64,000 nt of DNA from UBA1672 sp965263215 (lineage in GTDB: Bacteria > Pseudomonadota > Alphaproteobacteria > Micavibrionales > Micavibrionaceae), in the NCBI GenBank assembly GCA_965263215.1, contig OZ253663.1:124001-188000 (forward strand). Direction: 5' to 3'. Position numbers and translations under genes: made by a program. The notes under the pieces were generated by a model that ran no database searches, had not been told where the DNA came from, and saw only the letters and a program-made list of their open reading frames with translations. How positions within the stretch are numbered: position 1 is the stretch's first letter; each line of letters starts with the position of its first letter. Positions 27,184 to 35,952 of this stretch are shown in pieces.

Positions 27184-27921
27184 TCACTCGCCTTCATGCT
27201 TTTTAAAATAGGCGTCAACAGCTTCTAGGTCAGCGGGCGTACTGATGTGGTGCCAATCACCGTCATGCTCAATAGCATAGAAACGCCCCTGCGCTTCGCA
27301 TGCGTCCATAATTTCCAGAAATGAGAATTTCTGATTTGTGTATCCTTCATATATACGTGGATGGTTCAGGCGGATATTCGTCCACATATACGCCCCTGCT
27401 TTATCGCTCGAACGCTTTACCAGCCCGTTATCCTCAATATCGTAATCCCCCACGCCGACGGTCAAATCCATACGGTTGATATCCTGCATCAGCGTCAAAA
27501 TATCCATTGCGTCAGGGCTCCACCCCGCCGCGAGCCTTTCTAAAGCGAATGTGTCACCATCCGTCCAGAGATTATCACCCGCAATCACGTAAAACGGTGC
27601 ATCATCAAAATAATGCAAGGCATTCACAACACCGCCGCCCGTATCCAGAATATCATCTTCCAGAGATATCTGAATGGTTATGCCGTCATGCTGCGCCATG
27701 TAATCGGCCATATGCTGCGCCAGAAGTTCCGCATTATAATGCGCATTCACAACAACATAAGATATTCCCGCATCGCGCAGTTTATCCAATGTTCGCCAGA
27801 TTAGGCTGCGCCCATTTACCTCAACCATAGGCTTGGGTTTATCATTGGTGTGTGGTCGAAGCCGCGTTCCAAAACCTGCCGCAAGAATAAATGCTTTATT
27901 CGGAATGTTCTTATTTGTCAT
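27184..27921 (-). CDS. murU: MurU-like nucleotidyltransferase
   Basis: 245 residues with the sugar-nucleotide transferase signature AFILAAGFGTRLRPHT...KPKPMVEV at the N-terminus and LDTGGGV in the middle. Homologues (MurU) make UDP-MurNAc from MurNAc-1-phosphate in a peptidoglycan recycling route. That route needs the AmgK kinase, whose gene normally lies between tsaE and murU in this operon; here it is absent, and this gene overlaps tsaE by 11 bp. Substrate assignment is therefore less certain. Confidence 0.85.
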   Translation of the reverse strand: MTNKNIPNKAFILAAGFGTRLRPHTNDKPKPMVEVNGRSLIWRTLDKLRDAGISYVVVNAHYNAELLAQHMADYMAQHDGITIQISLEDDILDTGGGVVNALHYFDDAPFYVIAGDNLWTDGDTFALERLAAGWSPDAMDILTLMQDINRMDLTVGVGDYDIEDNGLVKRSSDKAGAYMWTNIRLNHPRIYEGYTNQKFSFLEIMDACEAQGRFYAIEHDGDWHHISTPADLEAVDAYFKKHEGE

Positions 27922-28357
27922 TTTTTACAATCTCTATTGTTCGCTTATCTGGATGATTCTTATGACCCGATAATGTTATCTCTATTGCCCCCCCGGGCTT
28001 CATTGCACCTAACCGCTCCGGCCATTCCACCAGTACAATTCCGCCGGATAGTGCCTCCTCCCAGCCGATCTCATAAATTTCGGACGGGTCGCTCAGGCGG
28101 TATAAATCAAAATGCCAGATCGTTCCTTTTGGCGAATCATAGGATTGTACCAATGTGAATGTCGGGCTTGGAACCTCTAAATCATCATCACCGCACAAAG
28201 CCCTGATCAGGGCGCGGCTGAACACGGTTTTACCCATACCCAGATCACCATGAAGCAACAGGACATCCCCTTGCCCGAGCAGCTTGGAAAGATCACGTGC
28301 GACTTGCTTCGTTTCTTCTTCCGAATGGGTTTCAATGTTTTGATTATGAATGCTCAT
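27911..28357 (-). CDS. tsaE: tRNA threonylcarbamoyladenosine biosynthesis ATPase TsaE
   Basis: 148 residues. The Walker A is LLHGDLGMGKTVFSRAL and the conserved SPTFTLVQSY and WHFDLYRL segments are present. TsaE works with TsaB, TsaC and TsaD to make t6A at position 37 of ANN-decoding tRNAs. It is first in the tsaE-murU-addB-addA operon, which runs away from the divergent small secreted-protein gene. Confidence 0.95.
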   Translation of the reverse strand: MSIHNQNIETHSEEETKQVARDLSKLLGQGDVLLLHGDLGMGKTVFSRALIRALCGDDDLEVPSPTFTLVQSYDSPKGTIWHFDLYRLSDPSEIYEIGWEEALSGGIVLVEWPERLGAMKPGGAIEITLSGHKNHPDKRTIEIVKNDK

Positions 28358-28420
28358 AGATATGACTTATAGATCAGAAGCTGCGTTGTGAAAAGAACCG
28401 ACTGGTGCTAGAATTATGAT

Positions 28421-28843
28421 ATGCGGTATTTAATCCTTCCCCTTGCCCTATTCTCTTTTTCCCCTGAACCAGTGGCAGCACAGGAAATAACCGCGCAGCC
28501 TATATGCTTCACAGTTAGAAACGCCTCCGAGCACAGGATTTATGGTGAAATAGGGACAACACAAATAGCCGCAGAGGATGGACAAAAAATCCATCACACT
28601 GGCAGTTTTCGTCTTGAACCTGCAGGACAACGCCATGCAAAAAAAGACCACTTACTAGACCGCGCAGAATTTTGTTCCTCCGGCCCATTTTATCCGGGAA
28701 GACAGCTCGAATTCGTTCTACGAACACTTATTCCGGTTTTCTCCTGTAAATTCACGCCGGAGCTTGGAGAGATTGTCGTACAAACAAAAAAAATCAGGCA
28801 AGACGGGCAGGAAATCACCAAGTTTTGGGCAAACTGCCTATAG
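28421..28843 (+). CDS. Small secreted hypothetical protein
   Basis: 140 residues. A signal peptide (LPLALFSFSPEPVAAQE) precedes a ~120-residue domain with conserved-looking Cys (ICFTVRNAS, EFCSSGPFYPGR, FSCKFTP, ANCL). The four Cys could form two disulfides in the periplasm. No named family; function unknown. It lies between the tsaE and divL genes on the opposite strand and ends 8 bp before divL ends. Confidence 0.75.
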   Translation: MRYLILPLALFSFSPEPVAAQEITAQPICFTVRNASEHRIYGEIGTTQIAAEDGQKIHHTGSFRLEPAGQRHAKKDHLLDRAEFCSSGPFYPGRQLEFVLRTLIPVFSCKFTPELGEIVVQTKKIRQDGQEITKFWANCL

Positions 28844-28851
28844 CGCGTGTT

Positions 28852-31173
28852 CTATATTTCAGTATGTTCTTTTGGCAAAGTGATCGTTACCGCTGTACCT
28901 TTATCAGGTTCTGACTCGAGCTCAAACGAACCGTTATGTAATGAGACAATATTACGCACAAGCGTTAAACCAAGACCAGCGCCGCGCCCTTCCTGTCCTG
29001 CACCATCTATGCGTTCAAATGGCTGTAGCACTCTGGCCTGATCATCATGATCAATACCTGAACCGTTATCGGTAACAGTGATCTTAACATCATCTTTTTG
29101 ACGCGCAGCATGTAGTTCAATTATGCCGCCTTCTTGTGTGTTCGCAATCGAGTTCCGTACAAGACTAATGATCGCCTGCTTGATACGTGGCTCATCAATA
29201 TTGGCTTTCCCAATATTGGCAGGGCATTTTAATGTGACTTCAATTTTTTGTTTGCGCGCCCATTCTTCGACAAGATCGCGTACACTTTCCATCATATCCT
29301 TAATTGGAGTTGGCACGATCTCCAACTCCATTTGTCCAGCTTCAATCGTTGATAAGTCAAGAATGTCGTTAATCAGGCTCAAAAGACGTTCACTTGCACC
29401 GTGAATGTCCCCTGTATATTCTTTTTGCTTAGCATTTAATGGGCCAAAAAACTCCTGTGTCAGCATCTCATTGAACCCCATAATGGCACTCAAAGGGGTT
29501 CGGAGCTGATAAGAGACATTCGCCAAAAAGTCGAGTTTTAGCTTTTCAGCAGTTTCAAGAGCAATGTTCTTTTCGCGCAACGCTTTTTCAACACGGACTG
29601 TATCGGTAACATCCGTATAAGTAATCAAAACACCGCCATCAGGGAGGGATACAGTAGCATAATCAACTAAAGTATTATCATTGCGTTCGAGACGACCTTC
29701 ATTCACAGAGCGATCAAGGCCGATAGAAACCATGTGCGCCTTAATTTCAATCCAATCTGTTTCGTTGAAAAACCCTGACACTTTATCGGTGATGCGTGTG
29801 ATGTGCGGTTCACCCTCTAGCGTTTCCGGGTCAAAGCCCCATAGAGCCGCAAATGCAGGGTTCCAGAGTTTCAGTCGCCCATCGCCACCATATACGGCAA
29901 CACTTTCGGCCAGATTGTCCAGCGTTTCCTTCTGAACAGCGATAAGCGTGTTGTAAGAAGACTCCAGCTCCAAACGGCTTGTCACGTCTTCGAATGTCAT
30001 CATAAGACCGCCAAGTTTATGCGGCACAACAAGCATGCGGAACGCCGACCCGTCAGGCAGATAAAGCATATCATCATGCGGATCAATCAGCCCTGTAAAC
30101 ATATCAAGCCAACTTTTCTTATAGAGTTTGAAATCGGCCTGCTCGGGGAGCCTGCGCGTTTCACGCAATTTTTCCATGATGTCACCAAGCTTAGGCTTAG
30201 TGTTGAGCCACCCTTCTTCCAAGCCCCAAAGCTCGGCAAAGGCAGAGTTATAAAATTCAAGCACCTGATCTGCGTTATAGATACTAATCGCAGATCGTAA
30301 TTGTTCCAACAAAGCGCGCATTGCCGCTTCATTGTTCTCAACCTTACTCTGAACCTGCTCTTCTTCGGTAATATCTTCAACCAAACCGACGGTTATATTT
30401 TTTCCTTTAACCGGTATTTCAGTGATTTTAATCAGTAAGCGCGCACCGCCCAAGACTTCATGCATTTTAACCGTCTGAGCACAGCCTTCCTTAATTGCCT
30501 TTATGGCCAAATCACCACCATAGAGGAGATCCTTCTCCTTTGGCTTGCGCTTGCGCGTTTTAGAAACAATCTCTTTTTGCCGCGCAATAATTTCACTGGG
30601 CGTCGCCTTCACCATTTTTGCATAGGCAATATTGCACCAAATGATGGCCTGCTTATCGTCCCGTATCCACACAGGGTGTGGCAGTGCATCAAGCGTGTCC
30701 TGAAGTTTATCAATATCGCCAAGCAAAGCATGTTGATCTTCTTCATCTGCACGCTTAGATACGGAGATATCCTCAAGCCACAAAACATTAAAGTGTTCAT
30801 GACCGGACAAATCAGTCCCCCTTGTACCCGACATTTTTAAGGTTTTGGAGGTGTCTTGCGTGTGCACAGTGATCGAAAAAGGCATACCATCAGAAAACAA
30901 CCGATTGAACATACCCTCAAAGGCTACAGAATCATCAGATTGCAGGCATTTTTGAATATCGCTCAGTTGATCAACGGCATTAATACCTAAAATATCACAA
31001 AACCCCTGAGAATAGGCCACACTGCCGTCAACAGACCATCCGCAGTACTCCCCAGGAACCGCCGACAAAAATGCCTCCAGACGCGATTTTTCGGCATGAA
31101 GGCGTGCCTTTGAACCGAAATTATCAAAGACATTCAAAAAACCGGAAGATGCTTGTTTTTTCTGAGTAGCCAT
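28852..31173 (-). CDS. divL: DivL, tyrosine-type PAS histidine-kinase homologue
   Basis: 773 residues from the chosen ATG (AAGGGG upstream; a longer open frame reaches 31212). Several PAS domains fill residues 1-530, followed by a dimerisation helix and ATPase domain. In the H-box the phospho-accepting His is Tyr: NVSYQLRTPLSAIMGF (Tyr555, codon 29509-29511). This is the hallmark of Caulobacter DivL, which regulates CckA and so CtrA, and divL sits upstream of tsaE in many alphaproteobacteria. The ATPase N (VRNSIANT), G1 (DNGSGID) and G2 (GAGLGLTLV) boxes remain. No transmembrane segment is obvious. Confidence 0.9.
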   Translation of the reverse strand: MATQKKQASSGFLNVFDNFGSKARLHAEKSRLEAFLSAVPGEYCGWSVDGSVAYSQGFCDILGINAVDQLSDIQKCLQSDDSVAFEGMFNRLFSDGMPFSITVHTQDTSKTLKMSGTRGTDLSGHEHFNVLWLEDISVSKRADEEDQHALLGDIDKLQDTLDALPHPVWIRDDKQAIIWCNIAYAKMVKATPSEIIARQKEIVSKTRKRKPKEKDLLYGGDLAIKAIKEGCAQTVKMHEVLGGARLLIKITEIPVKGKNITVGLVEDITEEEQVQSKVENNEAAMRALLEQLRSAISIYNADQVLEFYNSAFAELWGLEEGWLNTKPKLGDIMEKLRETRRLPEQADFKLYKKSWLDMFTGLIDPHDDMLYLPDGSAFRMLVVPHKLGGLMMTFEDVTSRLELESSYNTLIAVQKETLDNLAESVAVYGGDGRLKLWNPAFAALWGFDPETLEGEPHITRITDKVSGFFNETDWIEIKAHMVSIGLDRSVNEGRLERNDNTLVDYATVSLPDGGVLITYTDVTDTVRVEKALREKNIALETAEKLKLDFLANVSYQLRTPLSAIMGFNEMLTQEFFGPLNAKQKEYTGDIHGASERLLSLINDILDLSTIEAGQMELEIVPTPIKDMMESVRDLVEEWARKQKIEVTLKCPANIGKANIDEPRIKQAIISLVRNSIANTQEGGIIELHAARQKDDVKITVTDNGSGIDHDDQARVLQPFERIDGAGQEGRGAGLGLTLVRNIVSLHNGSFELESEPDKGTAVTITLPKEHTEI

Positions 31174-31229
31174 AAGCCCCTTGATTCTGGTGTGAATTAC
31201 ACAAAAAGACAAGAGAGAAAATCATGGGA

Positions 31230-31258
31230 TTAAAAAAGGCCGCCTAATGGCGACCTTC
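31230..31258 (-). terminator. Terminator of ahcY
   Basis: On the minus strand AAGGTCGCC pairs with GGCGGCCTT (one G-U) around the loop ATTA and is followed by six Ts. It separates ahcY from divL. Confidence 0.8.
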
Positions 31259-31279
31259 TAATGATTCGAATAAATCAGA

Positions 31280-32590
31280 TTAGTATCTGTAAGCTTCGCC
31301 TTTGAAAGGCCCTTTAACTTCGACACCAATATATTCAGCTTGCTCTTGAGACAATTTAGTAAGCTTCGCCCCAACCTTTTCAAGGTGAAGTGCAGCAACT
31401 TTTTCATCTAGATGCTTAGGCAGAACGTAAACTTTGTTCTCGTACTTATCGTGATTTTTCCAAAGCTCAATCTGCGCGAGTGTCTGATTTGTGAAAGATG
31501 CACTCATCACGAATGAAGGGTGACCCGTTGCACAACCAAGATTCACAAGACGACCTTCGGCAAGAAGAATGATACGCTTACCGCTTGGGAATTCGATTTC
31601 ATCCACCTGTGGCTTAATATTCGTCCATTTCATGTTGCGTGTCGGTTCAACCTGAATTTCATTGTCAAAGTGACCAATGTTACACACGATGGCACGATCC
31701 TTCATGTCACGCATGTGATCCACGGTGATGATGTCTTTGTTCCCTGTTGTGGTCACAAAGATATCAGCACGCGGCGCTGCATCTTCCATAGTCGTAACTT
31801 CAAAGCCATCCATTGCCGCCTGAAGCGCACAAATCGGATCGATTTCAGAAACCATAACGCGAACACCTTGTGATGCAAGAGATTCAGCAGAACCCTTACC
31901 AACATCGCCGTAACCACAAACCATGGCAACCTTACCGGCCATCATAACATCTGTTGCACGGCGGATCGCATCAACAAGTGATTCGCGGCAGCCATATTTA
32001 TTGTCGAATTTTGATTTTGTAACAGAATCATTAACGTTAATGGCGGGTGCTTTCAAACGACCTTCTTCATACATTTTGTTCAAGAATAATACGCCTGTTG
32101 TTGTTTCTTCGGAGATACCCTTAATATCATCCATTAATTCCGGATAATCCTTATGTGCGATTGCAGTCAAGTCACCACCATCATCCAAAATCATGTTCGG
32201 AACCCAGCCATTCGGGCCTTTGATTGTCTGGTGAATACACCATTCAGCTTCTTCTTCCGTCTGCCCTTTCCAAGCAAAAACAGGCACACCAGCTGCGGCC
32301 ACAGCTGCGGCGGCCTCATCTTGTGTTGAGAAGATGTTACAAGAGCTCCAACGAACCTGCGCACCTAAGGATGTCAATGTTTCAATCAACACGGCGGTTT
32401 GAACGGTCATATGCAAACACCCTGTGATGCGCGCACCCTTTAATGGTTGCTCGTCTTTATATTCTTCACGAATTGACATCAGACCTGGCATCTCATCTTG
32501 CGCCAAATCGATCTGTAGACGTCCGGCTTCGGCCAAACTGATATCTTTAACTTTGTAATCCTGCTCTACGGCCTTTGGATTTGCGGACAT
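31280..32590 (-). CDS. ahcY: Adenosylhomocysteinase
   Basis: 436 residues. It hydrolyses S-adenosylhomocysteine to adenosine and homocysteine, clearing the inhibitor made by methyltransferases. Family signatures are present: CNIFSTQDEAAAA near the N-terminus, the NAD-binding stretch VCGYGDVGKGSA, and the C-terminus PFKGEAYRY. The ATG at 32590 has AAGGAG before it; the open frame up to 32671 is not needed. No SAH or SAM riboswitch could be recognised in the short leader. Confidence 0.97.
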   Translation of the reverse strand: MSANPKAVEQDYKVKDISLAEAGRLQIDLAQDEMPGLMSIREEYKDEQPLKGARITGCLHMTVQTAVLIETLTSLGAQVRWSSCNIFSTQDEAAAAVAAAGVPVFAWKGQTEEEAEWCIHQTIKGPNGWVPNMILDDGGDLTAIAHKDYPELMDDIKGISEETTTGVLFLNKMYEEGRLKAPAINVNDSVTKSKFDNKYGCRESLVDAIRRATDVMMAGKVAMVCGYGDVGKGSAESLASQGVRVMVSEIDPICALQAAMDGFEVTTMEDAAPRADIFVTTTGNKDIITVDHMRDMKDRAIVCNIGHFDNEIQVEPTRNMKWTNIKPQVDEIEFPSGKRIILLAEGRLVNLGCATGHPSFVMSASFTNQTLAQIELWKNHDKYENKVYVLPKHLDEKVAALHLEKVGAKLTKLSQEQAEYIGVEVKGPFKGEAYRY

Positions 32591-32686
32591 TTTTTTCTCC
32601 TTAAAACTTACGAAACATGCTAAAAACTTTTTTGCGAAAGTGACTAAAACATTTTTTTTTCCAAAAACCAATGGTAATATTAGGGT

Positions 32687-33148
32687 ATGAGCATAAATTT
32701 TAATGAAAAAAGCGCCAATGAAGGCAAATTAGAGGATACTGCGCCTCCTGAGAAACGTAAACGTGAAGACCCGATAGAACGGGAGCTTCGCACAGGTGAG
32801 CGTAAACGATTCGTATATAAGCCCAATCCTATGGTGGATCGCGCATATCAAATTTTTGAATATACGCCTAAAAAGGGCACATATAACCATGTTGGGGACT
32901 ATGTTCTTGTAAATAAAGAAGAAGCGCGCGACATCACAGAGAAAAAAATGATGAATATCATGGCGCTCTTGAACAAGAAAGGTGAGATGATCGACGTTTC
33001 AGAGTTGACAAAGATAAGAATTTTGTTTACATTAGTTCCAGAAGCACAGTCTCCGGACCAGACAAAGATGATCTTTAAAGATTACGACGGTACTGGTGTT
33101 TCCAAAGATAATGCGGTGTTTACGATAAGAAAGGGTGTACTAACATGA
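32687..33148 (+). CDS. Hypothetical protein, charged N-terminus
   Basis: 153 residues. A Lys/Arg/Glu-rich disordered N-terminus (about 1-45) precedes a compact domain (about 50-150) of unknown family. There is no signal or membrane segment. It overlaps the following small gene by 4 bp. The pair occupies the chvG-ahcY interval where several relatives carry hprK and PTS genes. Confidence 0.6.
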   Translation: MSINFNEKSANEGKLEDTAPPEKRKREDPIERELRTGERKRFVYKPNPMVDRAYQIFEYTPKKGTYNHVGDYVLVNKEEARDITEKKMMNIMALLNKKGEMIDVSELTKIRILFTLVPEAQSPDQTKMIFKDYDGTGVSKDNAVFTIRKGVLT

Positions 33149-33333
33149 ATTCAGGAATGTTTACAACAGAAGCGACAGTGACGGGTGAAGAAGCCGTTGC
33201 GCCTGCTGGTTTGTTTGGCGCAGGCTTTGCCTCAGGTCAACCAACAACCACAAGTCCAGAATTGCTATATGCTAACGCTGTCAGAAATGACGATGTCAGC
33301 GTAGATGCGGATGCAGATATATTGGCCATGTAA
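33145..33333 (+). CDS. Small hypothetical protein, coupled to the upstream gene
   Basis: 62 residues, rich in Ala, Gly, Thr and Asp, with no recognised motif. The ATG overlaps the stop of the upstream gene (ATGA), and a strong terminator follows at 33360. The tight arrangement supports a real gene; function unknown. Confidence 0.5.
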   Translation: MNSGMFTTEATVTGEEAVAPAGLFGAGFASGQPTTTSPELLYANAVRNDDVSVDADADILAM

Positions 33334-33359
33334 GTAAAGTCAATTTAATATAGAATTTT

Positions 33360-33384
33360 AAAAGGCGGGAATTTCCCGCCTTTT
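33360..33384 (+). terminator. Strong terminator after the small hypothetical pair
   Basis: AAAAGGCGGGA pairs perfectly with TCCCGCCTTTT around a short AATT loop, so it is a bidirectional rho-independent terminator. Confidence 0.88.
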
Positions 33385-33486
33385 CCTTATCCCAAACTTT
33401 AAATAATACAATTTATGTAACTTCTAACTCCCAATCACTCTCAGGTGGTTCCCCCATCAGGCATCAATCACCAACGCCCTATGCAC

Positions 33487-35256
33487 TTATGCATCAACCA
33501 TATTAAGAACAACGACAAATCTGGCACCAATGATTTTACCATCACGATCTTTTCTGTTCTCAGCGTAAATAATACCGTTATGAGCATTTATGATTTGTTT
33601 ACATATGGATAAGCCCAAACCGGAGTGTTGGCCGTATTTTTCATGCTCCGGCCGCTCTGAATAAAATCTTTTAAAAATGTTATCTAATTGCTTTTCTGGT
33701 ATTCCGGGCCCTTCATCTTCGATAGCTACAGAAACGCGCCTTCCTTGAACCGTCGCCAGAATTTTGATTGATGTTTTCAATGGTGAGAAAGACAACGCAT
33801 TAGAGATAACATTTTGAAAAACTTGTATCAGGCGCCCTTCACTACCCCGAACATAAACGCTCGTATGATCCGGCATATCAAGCGTTATAAGAATGCCATC
33901 TTTCAGTGCCTCATCACTGTTATGCTGATTTTCTGTTTCTCGCTCCAAGGGACTTTTATAGGAATCTAACAAATTCCTAAGAAGTATTTTGAAATTTATC
34001 TTACCAAAAGCTTCACGAGACAATTCTGCATCTAATCGCGACGCTCCTGAAATGTCCGTAATCAAACGATCTAATCGCTCAATATCATGCTTAATTATTT
34101 CAAGCAATCGGTTCAAATCTTCTTTCTTTTTAACAATACCGGCTGTCTCCACAGCACTTTTAAGCGAAGTTAGCGGGTTTTTAATCTCATGAGACACATC
34201 CGCCGCAAAAGCCTCGATTGTATCCATACGATCCCATAAGGCATGCGTCATATCACGCAAAACGATAGAAAGCTCACCAATTTCATCATTCCGATCACTC
34301 ATGTCTGGAATTTCAGTGTGTTTCAATTTACCTTTTCGTACATTCTCAGCGGCACTGGCTAATTTACGAAGCGGCCGTGCAATTACGCCCGATAAATAGA
34401 TCGATAACAAAACGGTAATGAGTAGAGTCACAAGAAAAATCTTAAGGATATTAAACCATGCATCACCTAGCGCCTCATCAATATCATCACCATCACTGAT
34501 AACCATGACGGCACCGACCACTCCTTTGGAACCTTTTATGTTCATCGCCGCTGTCAGTAAAAGATCGTTATTAATGTCACGCCAAGGAGTCATGCTAAGT
34601 TTTTTACGAAACGCTTCTACCACATCGTTATAATCATCAGCATTTTCAGACAAAACACCTTCAAATAAAGGCAAGGTGTTATGCTGGGGGAAAATAGAAA
34701 TGATCCAACCGGCCATATCTTTCAAAACTTCAACGCTTTCCAATTTGCGTTCTTCTTCACGAAGTACTTGAAATATTGGTTTTATTTTTTTTTGTTCAAT
34801 GACAATGTCTGTGTCCACAATCATCTTTTGATGACTATCAAAAACAAGGATACGTTTATCAAGGGTTGCCCCCAATCTTGCGGCTAAGAGCTCTGCCTTA
34901 CTCTTTGACAGTCTTTCTTCGTCCTGTGCATCATTCTCTGTAACAACAGCACTTTCCGTAATCGCAGCTGTAATAAGCATGAGTTCTGTCTCGAAATGCT
35001 CAAGCTTTGAAGCAACAAGAGTTGTATGATACTGACTAAGGTAAACTACACCAAAAATCAGCGTGATAACAGCAAGCGCGTTAACACCCATAATTTTAAG
35101 CGTCAGGTTAGTGATACGACGCTCTTTACCGCCCCAATATAGATCGAATATTTGATCTATATCACCACGGTGCGACCCCGTTCGAAACCACCGACTAGTC
35201 TTCTTTATAGCGGTATCCGACGCCGTAGAGCGTTTCGATTTTGTCGAATCCATCAT
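33487..35256 (-). CDS. chvG: ChvG-like membrane sensor histidine kinase
   Basis: 589 residues. Two membrane segments (about 52-75 and 275-295) flank a ~200-residue periplasmic sensor domain. Then come HAMP, an H-box FAADVSHEIKNPLTSLKSA with intact His, and an ATPase domain (EDEGPGIPE, SGLGLSICKQ). ChvG/ExoS kinases sense acidity and envelope stress and phosphorylate ChvI. The first ATG overlaps chvI by 62 bp; this is long for coupling, so a shorter non-ATG start is possible, but the N-terminal cytoplasmic stretch resembles family members. Confidence 0.88.
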   Translation of the reverse strand: MMDSTKSKRSTASDTAIKKTSRWFRTGSHRGDIDQIFDLYWGGKERRITNLTLKIMGVNALAVITLIFGVVYLSQYHTTLVASKLEHFETELMLITAAITESAVVTENDAQDEERLSKSKAELLAARLGATLDKRILVFDSHQKMIVDTDIVIEQKKIKPIFQVLREEERKLESVEVLKDMAGWIISIFPQHNTLPLFEGVLSENADDYNDVVEAFRKKLSMTPWRDINNDLLLTAAMNIKGSKGVVGAVMVISDGDDIDEALGDAWFNILKIFLVTLLITVLLSIYLSGVIARPLRKLASAAENVRKGKLKHTEIPDMSDRNDEIGELSIVLRDMTHALWDRMDTIEAFAADVSHEIKNPLTSLKSAVETAGIVKKKEDLNRLLEIIKHDIERLDRLITDISGASRLDAELSREAFGKINFKILLRNLLDSYKSPLERETENQHNSDEALKDGILITLDMPDHTSVYVRGSEGRLIQVFQNVISNALSFSPLKTSIKILATVQGRRVSVAIEDEGPGIPEKQLDNIFKRFYSERPEHEKYGQHSGLGLSICKQIINAHNGIIYAENRKDRDGKIIGARFVVVLNMVDA

Positions 35257-35899
35257 CTATTTTTTTAAACTTTCTGCGAACACGCTTAATGTGCGAATCA
35301 ATTGTTCTGTCGTCGACATAAATATTCTCGCCATACGCCATATCAATAAGCTGATCTCGATTGCGCACATGCCCTGGGCGCATAGCCAAAGCTTTGACGA
35401 TTAAATATTCGGTGACTGTTAAATTTAACGGTTTGCCCTGCCATGCACATAAATGCCGTGAGTCATCCAACAATAAATCACCATATTCAATATTTTGAAC
35501 TTCGGTATCAGCACCGGACGAATCCGCACTCATAAAGTCACGTCGCCTAAGTAGCGCCTTAATACGCTCCATCAATAATCTTTGTGAAAATGGCTTGGTA
35601 ATGTAATCATCTGCCCCCATACGCAGGCCTATAACCTGATCAACTTCATCATCTTTTGAAGTCAGGAAAATCACAGGAATTGCGCTCTCCTCACGAAGTT
35701 TAGAAAGCACCTCTATGCCGTCCATGCGCGGCATTTTGACATCCAAAACAACCAAATCAGGTTTTTCTTCAAGGATGGCTTTTAATCCGGCTTCACCATC
35801 ATTAAACGTTTCCACGGTGAACCCTTCGGCCTCCAATGCCATAGAAACTGACATCAGAATGTTGCGATCATCATCGACTAGAAAAATTCTGTCACTCAT
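35195..35899 (-). CDS. chvI: ChvI-like OmpR-family response regulator
   Basis: 234 residues. The receiver domain has acidic pocket DDD at 9-11, a phospho-Asp in LVVLDVKMPRMDG and the Lys of YITKPFS. A winged-helix DNA-binding domain follows (LNLTVTEYLIVKAL, DRTIDSHIKRVRRK). It is paired with the overlapping chvG kinase. In related bacteria the pair controls envelope, motility and metabolic genes. Confidence 0.93.
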   Translation of the reverse strand: MSDRIFLVDDDRNILMSVSMALEAEGFTVETFNDGEAGLKAILEEKPDLVVLDVKMPRMDGIEVLSKLREESAIPVIFLTSKDDEVDQVIGLRMGADDYITKPFSQRLLMERIKALLRRRDFMSADSSGADTEVQNIEYGDLLLDDSRHLCAWQGKPLNLTVTEYLIVKALAMRPGHVRNRDQLIDMAYGENIYVDDRTIDSHIKRVRRKFKKIDDGFDKIETLYGVGYRYKED

Positions 35900-35952
35900 T
35901 GTTATCGAAGGCTCTTAGGTTTCATAAAATTACACACACACTCTATGATACC

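Noticed and set aside
32591..32686. SAH or SAM riboswitch before ahcY
   Set aside because: The leader is under 100 bases, A/T-rich and lacks the conserved stems.
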